Assembly (NCBI GenBank): GCA_031279925.1
Contig: JAITHQ010000110.1
Location: forward strand, 1 to 10,964
From: Treponema sp.
GTDB taxonomy: Bacteria > Spirochaetota > Spirochaetia > Treponematales > Breznakiellaceae
DNA: 10,964 bases
Reading direction: 5' to 3'
Shown piece after piece: positions 1 through 6,523 of this stretch. The notes below the pieces were generated by a model. It worked only from the letters and a program-made list of their open reading frames with translations. It was not told where the DNA came from and did no database searches. Position 1 is the first letter of the stretch. Every line of letters begins with the position of its first letter. The position numbers were made by a program, and so were the translations under genes.

Positions 1-138
1 TGCTCCCCTGCCGGAACCACCAGAGCCGGAGTAGCCGCCCTTGAAACCGGCGCGTTCCGCGGCACGGTAATGCAGGCTGTAGAAGCCGCCTGGCGGCGAG
101 CCGGGGAATTAGGCGGCGCGGATTGCGGACGCCATTAA
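1..138 (+). pseudogene. proC: 3' end of a second proC copy (pyrroline-5-carboxylate reductase), cut by the window edge
   Basis: Frame 1 is open from base 1 to the TAA at 136-138 and encodes 45 residues beginning CSPAGTT. They correspond to residues 231-275 of the complete proC on the minus strand further right. Two residues differ: Arg instead of Ile at the position equal to 238, inside the conserved CSPxGTTI-type motif of this reductase family, and His instead of Gln as the last residue. Both changes come from single base differences (positions 23 and 135), and both are non-synonymous. Whether the rest of the gene exists to the left cannot be seen. It may be a degenerate duplicate, a working paralogue, or an assembly or amplification artefact at a contig end. 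Ile to Arg in a conserved motif favours a non-functional copy or a sequence error. Confidence 0.75.
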
Positions 139-179
139 AAAAGCAGAAGGGGGAAGTCTCCCACTGTCAACAAGTTAAG
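1..179 (+). repeat. Left arm of a large inverted repeat (partner 669-847)
   Basis: Bases 1-179 match the reverse complement of 669-847 without gaps and with only two mismatches (positions 23 and 135). The match covers the proC 3' end, its stop codon and 41 bp beyond it, and ends sharply after the shared ttaag. The arm is truncated by the window start, so its true length is unknown. Confidence 0.9.
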
Positions 180-516
180 GAATAGCACTCTCCGGCGGCG
201 CCTGCTGCGGCAACTCCAGTTGCCGCGCCGTTTTTCGCATACCGTGAAGTTTACTGAGGCTACGGCGTGGCGCATTTCTTATCCACACGGCTTCACCGTG
301 CGGTTGTTTGCCGGGGGCGTTGCGGGGGTGGAACCCCCGCATGGGGGCGCACATACGGCGGCCTAAAGGCCGCCTACCATTTTTTGCATACAGTGACGGG
401 TACTGGTGCTACACCGTGCTAACGTTATTCATCCACGCCCCTTGACGGGGCGCGGGTATTGGGTGGGGTAGCGGAAGCCCGCAGGGCTGGAGCGAGGGGG
501 GCTTGCCCCCTCTTAG
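180..516. repeat. Gene-free cluster of GC-rich hairpins and two diverged direct repeats
   Basis: No credible gene is seen. Two related units start about 149 bp apart: 231-286 and 380-436. Both begin with a T run followed by gcatac and end in atccac, with partly matching sequence between. Each is followed by perfect short hairpins: cacgg/ccgtg (286-300), gcgggggt/acccccgc (322-340) and ggcggcct/aggccgcc (357-374) after the first; cgcccc/ggggcg (436-452) and gaggggg/ccccctc (494-512) after the second. The stretch at about 470-500 (agcggaagcccgcagggctg) resembles the palindromic segment inside the barrel-protein gene at 3217-3321. This looks like accumulated dispersed repeats. A structured RNA is possible, but nothing shows one. 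Confidence 0.7.
207..235 (+). terminator. Possible intrinsic terminator downstream of the + strand proC copy
   Basis: A perfect 9-bp stem gcggcaact/agttgccgc (207-215 and 218-226) has a 2-nt loop. It is followed by gccg and five T residues at 231-235. The orientation suits the + strand proC fragment 69 bp upstream. The four-base gap before the T run and the very small loop lower confidence. Confidence 0.45.
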
Positions 517-658
517 AGCCTGTTCAAAATCTGGAATTTTGGCGTTGCAAACGCCAAAATTCTACCTTGCAGGCTCCATCGAACCGAAGGTTCGCAGAGC
601 CCGAAAATCGGGTTTTTTGCGGTCTATTGACCGTAAAAATCCACAATTTGAACAGGCT
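517..658. mobile_element. MITE-like element, 142 bp, with terminal inverted repeats and a flanking 5-bp direct repeat
   Basis: The ends are perfect inverted repeats, AGCCTGTTCAAA at 517-528 and its complement at 647-658, with further imperfect similarity inward. CTTAG flanks both sides (512-516 and 659-663), as a target-site duplication would; the symmetric reading allows the TIR to be extended to 14 bp (515-528 and 647-660). Inside are four small hairpins in series: a 13-bp stem at 534-562, cgaacc/ggttcg at 580-594, cccga/tcggg at 600-612, and cggtc/gaccg at 620-633. There is no coding sequence. Partial copies of the end sequence occur at 7716-7751 and 3477-3492. A non-autonomous element moved by a transposase in trans is the simplest reading; a REP/BIME-type repeat is the alternative. 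Confidence 0.6.
600..618 (+). terminator. Terminator-like hairpin inside the MITE-like element
   Basis: The stem cccga/tcggg (600-604 and 608-612) with an AAA loop is followed directly by six T residues (613-618). This is the form of an intrinsic terminator reading to the right. The stem is only 5 bp. A neighbouring hairpin at 614-639 (T run and cggtc, paired with gaccg and an A run) could contribute in either direction, downstream of the minus-strand proC. Confidence 0.45.
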
Positions 659-668
659 CTTAGTTTTT

Positions 669-847
669 CTTAACTTGTTGACAGTGGGAGACTTCCCCCT
701 TCTGCTTTTTTATTGGCGTCCGCAATCCGCGCCGCCTAATTCCCCGGCTCGCCGCCAGGCGGCTTCTACAGCCTGCATTACCGTGCCGCGGAACGCGCCG
801 GTTTCAAGGGCGGCTACTCCGGCTATGGTGGTTCCGGCAGGGGAGCA
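669..847 (-). repeat. Right arm of the large inverted repeat (partner 1-179)
   Basis: This is the reverse-complement partner of 1-179. It holds the last 45 codons of the intact proC plus 41 bp of its downstream sequence. The two arms enclose a 489-bp repeat-rich spacer. Beyond 847 the intact gene continues, while the partner runs off the window. Confidence 0.9.
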
Positions 848-1537
848 AACCATGTCTTTTAACTCGGCGGGGTGTTTGCCGCTTTCCAGCGCCATTGCGG
901 CGGAACCTAGAACGGTTTGTGACGCATAACGCAGGGCCTTGTCGCGGGGCAGGCCGGCGCGGACGCCGCCGTCTGCAAGGGCCTCGATAAAAAGATACAC
1001 AAAGGCAGGGCCGGAACCGGAAAGGCCGGTAACCGCATCCAGATATTTTTCTTCGATGCGGTCTACCAGACCCGATCCTTTAAGGATGGTTTCCAGTTCC
1101 GCTGTTTTTTGGGGGCTTATTTCCGGCGATGCGGCAAGGGCTACCATTCCCCTGGAAACCAGGGCCGGGGTATTGGGCATTATCCGCGCCGTGGGAAGCG
1201 CCGCTCCAAGGGCGGCCTGAATTTTCGCTATTGTCCAGCCCGCCGCCATTGATACCAGCGTTGGCGGGTTTCCCGCCTCCAGGCGTTTGTGCGCAACGGG
1301 GGCAATTTCCGCCAGCACTTCCCCAAGCGCCTGCGGCTTTACTGCAAGGAAAATATAAGCGGCGTTTTCCGCCGCCTGGCAGTTGGATTTGTATACTGCC
1401 GCATTCAGAGCGCTGGCGGCTGTTTTTGCTTTTGCAATATCCGTGTCGGTAAAACCAATGCTTGCGCCGCCGGCGGCTCCTTTCATCAAGGCAAAGCCCA
1501 TGTTTCCGCTGCCAATACAGGCAATAGTCACGCTCAT
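710..1537 (-). CDS. proC: Pyrroline-5-carboxylate reductase
   Basis: This cytoplasmic enzyme performs the last step of proline synthesis, reducing 1-pyrroline-5-carboxylate with NAD(P)H. The 275 residues match the usual family length. Visible features are an N-terminal Rossmann motif GSGNMG (9-14), AVKPQ (65-69), MPNTP (120-124), the long signature around residues 168-200 including GLSGSGPAFVY and ADGGVRAGLP, and CSPAGTTIAG (231-240). The ATG at 1537 starts directly at the glycine-rich nucleotide-binding strand and has no Shine-Dalgarno sequence. Instead, a promoter ends 6 nt before it. The gene lies 47 bp downstream of the barrel-protein gene on the same strand, so some readthrough is possible. 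Its last 45 codons and 41 bp beyond the stop are duplicated in inverted orientation at the left edge of the window. A MITE-like element starts about 47 bp after the stop. Confidence 0.96.
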   Translation of the reverse strand: MSVTIACIGSGNMGFALMKGAAGGASIGFTDTDIAKAKTAASALNAAVYKSNCQAAENAAYIFLAVKPQALGEVLAEIAPVAHKRLEAGNPPTLVSMAAGWTIAKIQAALGAALPTARIMPNTPALVSRGMVALAASPEISPQKTAELETILKGSGLVDRIEEKYLDAVTGLSGSGPAFVYLFIEALADGGVRAGLPRDKALRYASQTVLGSAAMALESGKHPAELKDMVCSPAGTTIAGVAALETGAFRGTVMQAVEAAWRRAGELGGADCGRQ

Positions 1538-1543
1538 GTTTTT

Positions 1544-1571
1544 ATTGTACCGGGCAGCGGAAAAAGTTCAA
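1544..1571 (-). promoter_or_regulatory. sigma70-type promoter of proC, positioned for a leaderless mRNA
   Basis: On the minus strand TTGAAC (1571-1566) and TACAAT (1549-1544) are separated by 16 bp. Only AAAAAC lies between the -10 box and the ATG at 1537, so transcription would be expected to start at or within a base or two of the start codon. No Shine-Dalgarno-like purine stretch precedes the gene, which fits leaderless translation. The promoter lies in the 47-bp gap after the upstream gene. Confidence 0.6.
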
Positions 1572-1584
1572 GCCTATTTTAGAA

Positions 1585-3381
1585 TTAGGGCATTCCGTTG
1601 GCGTAGGCGCTGTAATTCCAAAAGTCCATGCGCTTGGGCGTTCTGGGCCGGGCGTCATCGGACTTAAGAATCACAATCAGTTCCAGACGGCCCGCATCTT
1701 TGATTCCGTCATAGTGGCTCATTGGTTTGGCGGCGGTGTCTGCGTTGGGGTTCAGGTTTGCCGAGGTGTAGGCTATTTCAAAACCGGTGTAGGGAATAAA
1801 ATTCGCCTGCGCTCCCAGACGCAGTTTGAATACTTCGGCGCTGTCAAAATAGGCCCGGACATAGGGGCTTATTAGGGAACTCTTTATGTTTAAGTCCCAC
1901 GAAACACGGCCCCACATTGACCAGTCAATCGTGTTAGTTGTAACTTTATTGGCAATGTTGTACAGGCGCAGTTCATACATTGCGCCGAGTTTTTCGTGGA
2001 AACCGGCGTTGCCGTCCGGCTCTTCGGCCTTTAGCGCCATGTCCAAATCGGTTTGTTCCGAATAGGCAAGGTAGGCTTGCGCGTATGCGTATTTTAAAAT
2101 CTGATTGTTTTCGTAACGAAAATCGTAATTGGTAATCGTGGTTATTTCGTTCCAGTCATCGGCCACCCAGCGCATACCGCTGAACTGGAATGTAAGGCCG
2201 CCGCCGGTTTTCCATGTAAATTCATTGTTAACGTCAAGTTTGCCGTCAAAGGCGAACACCGGCGCGACAACGTAGTTGTCAAAGAGCCAATGTCCGGTTT
2301 CGGCCTTAAGGCCAAAGCCGGTGTTTTCGTTGGTTTCAAAATTCGCGCCGCCGGCAAAGTTTCCGGTAACGTTAAACGTCATTGGGTTTTCATCACCGGT
2401 GATAAGGCCAAAGGGAGATACGCCGAAATCCAGGGCGGCGGCAAAACCGTCGTTGGGGGTATCGCCCTGCGAATTCTTTGTCAGGTTTGAATTGACGTTC
2501 CCCTCGGAAAGCATGGTAAGATAAGCGTTCCACATAGTGCGCTTTTCGTAGCCTGCGTACATAATGGCGCTTTTTCCGGTGCTGTTGGCGGTGTAGACGG
2601 TTTCATGGGGCAGCGGGCTTGAACGGTAGCCGTTATAATAATTTTTTCCCAAATCGTCATCGCCCAGGGCAAGCACTTTATTTCCGGCGGAAATTTTTGT
2701 CCAGGGCTTGGGGTCGTTGGCGGATGTGGATGTGCCGGTGTTGTTTTGGGTGTCTTCCAGCGAGCCGATTACCATTCCCGCCTGACTAAAGAAGCCGATA
2801 CGCGCCCCTTTGCCGGAAATTTCGGCAAGCCATGCGGGGTTATTTATTTCGCGGGTGGTGTAGCTGTTTATTCTGCCGGTAAAATTCATCATTTTGAATT
2901 TGCCGCTCCAGATATCCGGGTCGCTGCTTACCTCGAAGATTTTGGGGGTGCTGTAATGGCTGTCTACAAAGGCGATGTTAAACGATGCGTAGGTGTAATT
3001 GTCGCCGCCGTAATCGCGGAAGCCCCCGGCCTGTGTTTCCATGTTGTACCCGGCTGAAAAAACGGTTTGCAGGCCGATCCAGAAATAGGGCGTTAGGCCC
3101 CCGCCGCCCTGGGTCATGGGTGTGGGAGTAATGATATTTTTTTCGTCCTGTACCTGCGCCCAGACGCCTGAGGGGATAAGTATTAGCGTTAGTATTACCA
3201 TGAACAGGGGATAAACCGGGGGGCGCTGCGGGGGGCGTCCACCCGCAGAGGGGGCAGCGGAAGACCCGCAAAGCGGGGCTGCAGCGGGGGGTCGTGTCCG
3301 CAAGGCGGACACGCGGCTTTCCCCTTTTGTTAATTCTTTTTTTACTGGTGATACAAGGGCTGTGCCGGTAGTACGTTTCAT
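1585..3381 (-). CDS. Predicted exported outer-membrane beta-barrel protein with an expanded signal peptide
   Basis: I do not recognise a named family. The 598-residue product has a hydrophobic export segment at about 57-70 (YPLFMVILTLILIP) followed by GVWA|Q, a plausible signal peptidase I site after residue 75. The rest is rich in Gly, Asn, Tyr, Trp and alternating polar/hydrophobic stretches (e.g. LRLGAQANFIPYTGFEIAY near 520-540), typical of outer-membrane barrels, with no cytoplasmic enzyme motif. The start at 3381 is supported by GGAGG 4 nt upstream. The N-terminal region before the hydrophobic core is unusually long: residues about 21-55 (Arg/Pro/Ala/Gly-rich) are encoded by a GC-rich palindromic repeat that looks inserted in frame. 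The gene follows the xylanase gene by 106 bp on the same strand, so a role in carbohydrate passage is possible but only inferred from position. Confidence 0.75.
   Translation of the reverse strand: MKRTTGTALVSPVKKELTKGESRVSALRTRPPAAAPLCGSSAAPSAGGRPPQRPPVYPLFMVILTLILIPSGVWAQVQDEKNIITPTPMTQGGGGLTPYFWIGLQTVFSAGYNMETQAGGFRDYGGDNYTYASFNIAFVDSHYSTPKIFEVSSDPDIWSGKFKMMNFTGRINSYTTREINNPAWLAEISGKGARIGFFSQAGMVIGSLEDTQNNTGTSTSANDPKPWTKISAGNKVLALGDDDLGKNYYNGYRSSPLPHETVYTANSTGKSAIMYAGYEKRTMWNAYLTMLSEGNVNSNLTKNSQGDTPNDGFAAALDFGVSPFGLITGDENPMTFNVTGNFAGGANFETNENTGFGLKAETGHWLFDNYVVAPVFAFDGKLDVNNEFTWKTGGGLTFQFSGMRWVADDWNEITTITNYDFRYENNQILKYAYAQAYLAYSEQTDLDMALKAEEPDGNAGFHEKLGAMYELRLYNIANKVTTNTIDWSMWGRVSWDLNIKSSLISPYVRAYFDSAEVFKLRLGAQANFIPYTGFEIAYTSANLNPNADTAAKPMSHYDGIKDAGRLELIVILKSDDARPRTPKRMDFWNYSAYANGMP
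3217..3321 (-). repeat. GC-rich palindromic repeat inserted in frame in the signal-peptide region
   Basis: The segment contains a perfect stem gtgtccgc/gcggacac (3293-3311) and cccgc/gcggg around a short loop (about 3275-3287), plus runs of G that pair with other parts. Its composition differs sharply from the coding sequence on both sides. Part of it (agcggaag, cccgca, ggctg, agcg and a G run, in that order) also appears in the non-coding spacer at about 466-502. It adds about 35 codons with no stop, and the reading frame continues into a normal signal-peptide core. The boundaries are approximate. Confidence 0.6.
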
Positions 3382-3487
3382 AATGCCTCCAATACTTTTG
3401 TTGTTTCAGGATACGGGGGAAAAGAGGCTTAAAAAATCGGGGAAATTCCGTAAGGGGCTATCCTGCAATATGCCCATGAACAGGCTC
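3382..3487 (-). other. Intergenic region between the xylanase and barrel-protein genes
   Basis: These 106 bp carry a strong ribosome binding site, GGAGG at 3390-3386, for the downstream gene. They also carry most of an end-copy of the MITE-like repeat next to the xylanase stop. I see no convincing promoter or intrinsic terminator, which is compatible with co-transcription of the two genes. Confidence 0.5.
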
Positions 3488-3492
3488 TTAGT
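3477..3492 (-). repeat. End-copy of the MITE-like repeat overlapping the xylanase stop codon
   Basis: On the minus strand ACTAAGAGCCTGTTCA is identical over 16 bases to the right end of the element at 649-664 (same strand sense). The TAA inside it is the stop codon of the xylanase gene. The similarity ends after CTGTTCA, so this is only a fragment or a remnant end. Confidence 0.55.
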
Positions 3493-4621
3493 ACTGGCTG
3501 GGGTTTGCCACCGCGTAAAAGGCCGGTTTGGTTTTGTAGTCTTTGTCAAACAGGACGGGGTGGGATGATGAACGCCAGCTTGTCCGGTCGTCAAGGCCCC
3601 AAAAGGTAACGCGGCTTATAACCGCCTGGCGCTGTAAAAAAATGTTAAACATGGCGGCGTACTGCCGCGCCTGATGCTGCGCCGTATCTTCGTTCCAAAC
3701 AAGGCTTGTGTTGCCTCCCCGCGCATCAAACGCCTGAATGTCGAGTTCCGAAATGGCGATTTCCACACCGGCTGTACTGAACAGGTTTATCGAATCATCT
3801 ACGGTATTGGGGCTGGTTCCAAGGTGGTGATGTGACTGCATACCGATACCGTCGATAAGGGGCCTGCCTTCTACATTGGAATAGCGGGTATTAATGTCGC
3901 ATACCATGTTGTACACTGCCTGAGCCTTCGCCGCATTGTTAAGCGAATAGTCGTTATAATACAGTTTAACCTGCGGGTCTGCGGCGCGGGCCGCCTTGAA
4001 CGCCTCTTGGATATAGTCCGGCCCTATGGCGGTATACCAGGGGCTGTCCTTTCGCAGGCAGTTTTTCCAGTCGCCGCTGCTTTCGGCCACAGAAAGGCCG
4101 TCTCGCATTGCCTCGTTCACTACGTCCCACGAGATAAGTTTGTCTTTATAGTGAGTTACAACAGTGGTTACATGGGTTCTTAAATTTGAGAGGGCCTGCT
4201 CTCTGGTCATGCCTGAACCGCTGTTCATCCACGAGGGGGTTTGCTGATGCCAAACCAGGGTATGGCCGTGCATTTTAAGCCCTGCATCCAGCACGGCCTG
4301 TACCATTGTATCGGCAGCGCTAAAACGGTAAGAGCCGCCGGCGGATAATGGCGCAAGGGCGTCTGGCTTCATGTGGTTTTCCGCAGTGGCGGTGTTAAAA
4401 TGCCGTTTTAGCAGGTTGAACCTTGGACCGCCCACATCGCTGGGGGAGACAATGTTTCCCAGCAGAAAACTGCTGCTGTAAATGGGGTACAATGGCTGCG
4501 CCTGGTCCCACGCTTCGGGTTCGTTTTTTTCAGCGGGAATTGCCGTGTTGCAGGAAAGCGCCAGCGCTGCGCAGCAGACAAGCGGAAAAATTGTTTTAAG
4601 CGGTTTTGTTAATATGTTCAT
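3488..4621 (-). CDS. Endo-1,4-beta-xylanase, glycoside hydrolase family 10, predicted lipoprotein
   Basis: The enzyme cleaves internal beta-1,4 bonds of xylan. The 377 residues start with a hydrophobic signal ending LALSC, so Cys24 is the likely lipid anchor site and places the enzyme on the membrane surface. A single GH10 domain follows from about residue 45: TAENHMK (78-84), HTLVWHQQTPSW (120-131), WDVVNEA with acid/base Glu170, YYNDYSLN (221-228), GIGMQSHHH (258-266), ISELDIQAF with nucleophile Glu292, and FWGLDDRTSW (340-349). All the expected catalytic parts are present, with no carbohydrate-binding module. The ATG at 4621 is preceded by AAGGAG with 8 nt spacing. The gene lies 63 bp after the GH13 gene and 106 bp before the barrel gene on the same strand. 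Its TAA stop lies inside a copy of the repeat end sequence. Confidence 0.95.
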   Translation of the reverse strand: MNILTKPLKTIFPLVCCAALALSCNTAIPAEKNEPEAWDQAQPLYPIYSSSFLLGNIVSPSDVGGPRFNLLKRHFNTATAENHMKPDALAPLSAGGSYRFSAADTMVQAVLDAGLKMHGHTLVWHQQTPSWMNSGSGMTREQALSNLRTHVTTVVTHYKDKLISWDVVNEAMRDGLSVAESSGDWKNCLRKDSPWYTAIGPDYIQEAFKAARAADPQVKLYYNDYSLNNAAKAQAVYNMVCDINTRYSNVEGRPLIDGIGMQSHHHLGTSPNTVDDSINLFSTAGVEIAISELDIQAFDARGGNTSLVWNEDTAQHQARQYAAMFNIFLQRQAVISRVTFWGLDDRTSWRSSSHPVLFDKDYKTKPAFYAVANPSQY

Positions 4622-4684
4622 AATGGTAACTCCTTAATTTATGGCGGCATTTGGCTGCCGGTCTTGATCCTGAATATACTGTCC

Positions 4685-6511
4685 TTACCTGCCGTCCCTG
4701 CAAAAAATCATTATCGTATACGGCGGTATATAATCCGCTGCACCGGTTTTATCCGCCGTGCCGAATACCGGCGTTCCAAGGAGCGGCTGTAAAGGCTCCA
4801 GCGGAACAGGGCTGCCTTCGGCATACACCAGGCCAAGCGCCGCCCCTTTTCCGCCCACAGGGGAAAGTGTCCAGCAATGAGCGCCTTCCAGCCGGGAATA
4901 GGCAATGGCGCTTTCGGCAATAAGTTCAATATACTCCATGCGGAAACGGATAAGGCTCTGAAAAAAAGCGCGCAGATCGCCGTCCTGCCGCTGCGCGTCC
5001 CAGACCATTGGCCTGCGGCATTGGGGGTCATGGCCGCCCGTCATGCCGATTTCCGTGCCGTAGTAGATGCAGGGGGAGCCGGGCAGCAGGAACAGCATGG
5101 TAAAAGCGCAGCGCAGCGCCTGTTTGTCGCCTTTGGCAGCGGTAAGAGCGCGTTCAGTATCATGGGAGTCCAGCAGATTAAAGGCGATTCGGTTATGCGG
5201 ATCACTGTAGCGGGAAAGGAAACGGAACAGGCGGACGGTAAACGCGTCTGCGTTAATGGTTTTCCGCAGAAAAAAGGCGGAAATTGCCGCGCCCAGGGGA
5301 TAGTTCATGGCCCCGTCAAAATAAAGCGGGCTAACCCAGGGCGAGGCGTCGTTCCAGACTTCGCCTATCATATAAAAATCTTTTTTCTCCCGGTGAACCG
5401 CCGCCGAGAACTCCCGCCAAAAATCAAAGGACACTTCGTTGGCCACATCCAGCCGCCATGCGTCAATATCACATTCCCGAATCCAGTAAACAGCCGCATC
5501 AGTCAAATAACGCCTAACATGGGGATTCTGTGTATTCCATTTTGGCATTGCAGGGCTAAACGCAAAACAGTCATAGTTAATCTGCCTGTTGTTGCCGTAA
5601 TGTTCCCGCACCGGAAAACTTTTAATATGAAAATAATCTTTGTATGCGGAATTTTCCTGGTTTTTTAACACATCCTGCCAAAAGGGGTGCCTGCTCCCCG
5701 CATGGTTAAACACGGCGTCCAGCATAACCCGTATGCCCAGGGCGTGGGCCTCCCGCACCAGCGCTTTAAGCGTCTGTGTATCGCCAAAATGTTCATCAAT
5801 ACGGAAATAATCTTCTGTATCGTATTTATGATTCGAAGGCGACTTAAAAACCGGCGTTAGGTACACGCCGCTTATCCCCAGGTCTTTAAGGCAGCCAAGC
5901 TTTTGGCGAACACCCTCAAGATCGCCGCCAAAGAAATTATGGTATGCGGGTTCATCGCAGTCCCAGCGGGCAAGGCCGGGCGGGGAAATCGCCTCGTTCC
6001 CCCGGCAAAAACGCTCCGGGAAAATCTGATACCAGACCGTATGCCCCGCCCATTGCGGCAGCAAAGGCGCATCCGCCTTGTGGATAAACGGGTAAAAAAA
6101 ATGGTTGTACGATTCATGCAGTTCGCTTTCGATAAACGGTACAAGGCCGTTTTCCGAAAAGTACCACAGCCCGCCTGATTCCCCATTGCAAAAGGCCGGG
6201 CTTTCTGCGCAAAAGGCGTACTTCATCCGCCTCCACAGCGGCGGCTCAAGCGCTGCGCGCCAAACCAGCGAGGAAGAATCGCCATACTGAACGCTCATTG
6301 CTTCGCTGCGGTAATGCCAGCGCCGGACGCCGCCTGAATCCCCATAGTCAAACGGATCGCCGTAAAAAAGGCGCGCCGACCTTACATCCGGCGAAGAAAC
6401 AAGCCGGATAATAACCTGCCGTGCGTTTTGGTCGTAACAGAGCCAGGGCAGCGCCGCACTGTGCAAAAGCAGCGGCTGCTGGTAATGGTGGTAATGGAGT
6501 GTATTTTTCAT
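4685..6511 (-). CDS. GH13 alpha-amylase-family enzyme, neopullulanase/cyclomaltodextrinase-like
   Basis: The enzyme is predicted to hydrolyse alpha-1,4 (and possibly alpha-1,6) bonds in maltodextrins, cyclodextrins or pullulan-type glucans. There is no signal peptide, so it should act in the cytoplasm. An N-terminal beta-sandwich-like region (about 1-125, CBM34-like) precedes the GH13 barrel. Numbered from the ATG at 6511, the conserved regions are DAVFNH (265-270), WRLDVANE with nucleophile Asp355, GEVW with acid/base Glu384, and LLDSHDTE with Asp451. MPKWN (322-326) occupies the place where related enzymes carry MPKLN. The C-terminal sheet domain is present. The frame also offers GTG at 6523 and ATG at 6514; I prefer 6511 because GGA lies about 7 nt upstream and nothing better is seen for the others. 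It is the first gene of the minus-strand cluster. The exact substrate cannot be decided from sequence. Confidence 0.92.
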   Translation of the reverse strand: MKNTLHYHHYQQPLLLHSAALPWLCYDQNARQVIIRLVSSPDVRSARLFYGDPFDYGDSGGVRRWHYRSEAMSVQYGDSSSLVWRAALEPPLWRRMKYAFCAESPAFCNGESGGLWYFSENGLVPFIESELHESYNHFFYPFIHKADAPLLPQWAGHTVWYQIFPERFCRGNEAISPPGLARWDCDEPAYHNFFGGDLEGVRQKLGCLKDLGISGVYLTPVFKSPSNHKYDTEDYFRIDEHFGDTQTLKALVREAHALGIRVMLDAVFNHAGSRHPFWQDVLKNQENSAYKDYFHIKSFPVREHYGNNRQINYDCFAFSPAMPKWNTQNPHVRRYLTDAAVYWIRECDIDAWRLDVANEVSFDFWREFSAAVHREKKDFYMIGEVWNDASPWVSPLYFDGAMNYPLGAAISAFFLRKTINADAFTVRLFRFLSRYSDPHNRIAFNLLDSHDTERALTAAKGDKQALRCAFTMLFLLPGSPCIYYGTEIGMTGGHDPQCRRPMVWDAQRQDGDLRAFFQSLIRFRMEYIELIAESAIAYSRLEGAHCWTLSPVGGKGAALGLVYAEGSPVPLEPLQPLLGTPVFGTADKTGAADYIPPYTIMIFCRDGR

Positions 6512-6523
6512 CATTGTTTCCAC

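Noticed and set aside
415..436. Palindrome taacgtta in the spacer, considered as an integron attC core (treponemes can carry integrons)
   Set aside because: There is no second paired core site, no cassette-like gene and no integrase. The related unit at 231-286 lacks the palindrome.
180..516. Repeated units considered as a CRISPR array
   Set aside because: There are only two diverged copies about 150 bp apart, with hairpins rather than unique spacers between them, and no cas genes.
459..929. 156-codon + strand frame across the spacer and the proC end
   Set aside because: It runs through the MITE-like element and then antisense to proC. Its sequence is translated repeat DNA, with no ribosome binding site or family resemblance.
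3416..3460. ggaaatt/aatttcc-type palindrome and T run before the barrel gene, considered as a terminator
   Set aside because: The stem is too short and AT-rich, and is not placed directly before the T run. It would not support termination between the two genes.
4877..5668. 263-codon + strand frame opposite the GH13 gene
   Set aside because: It is antisense to a gene with all catalytic motifs intact. Long antisense frames are expected in GC-rich coding DNA, and it shows no domain of its own.
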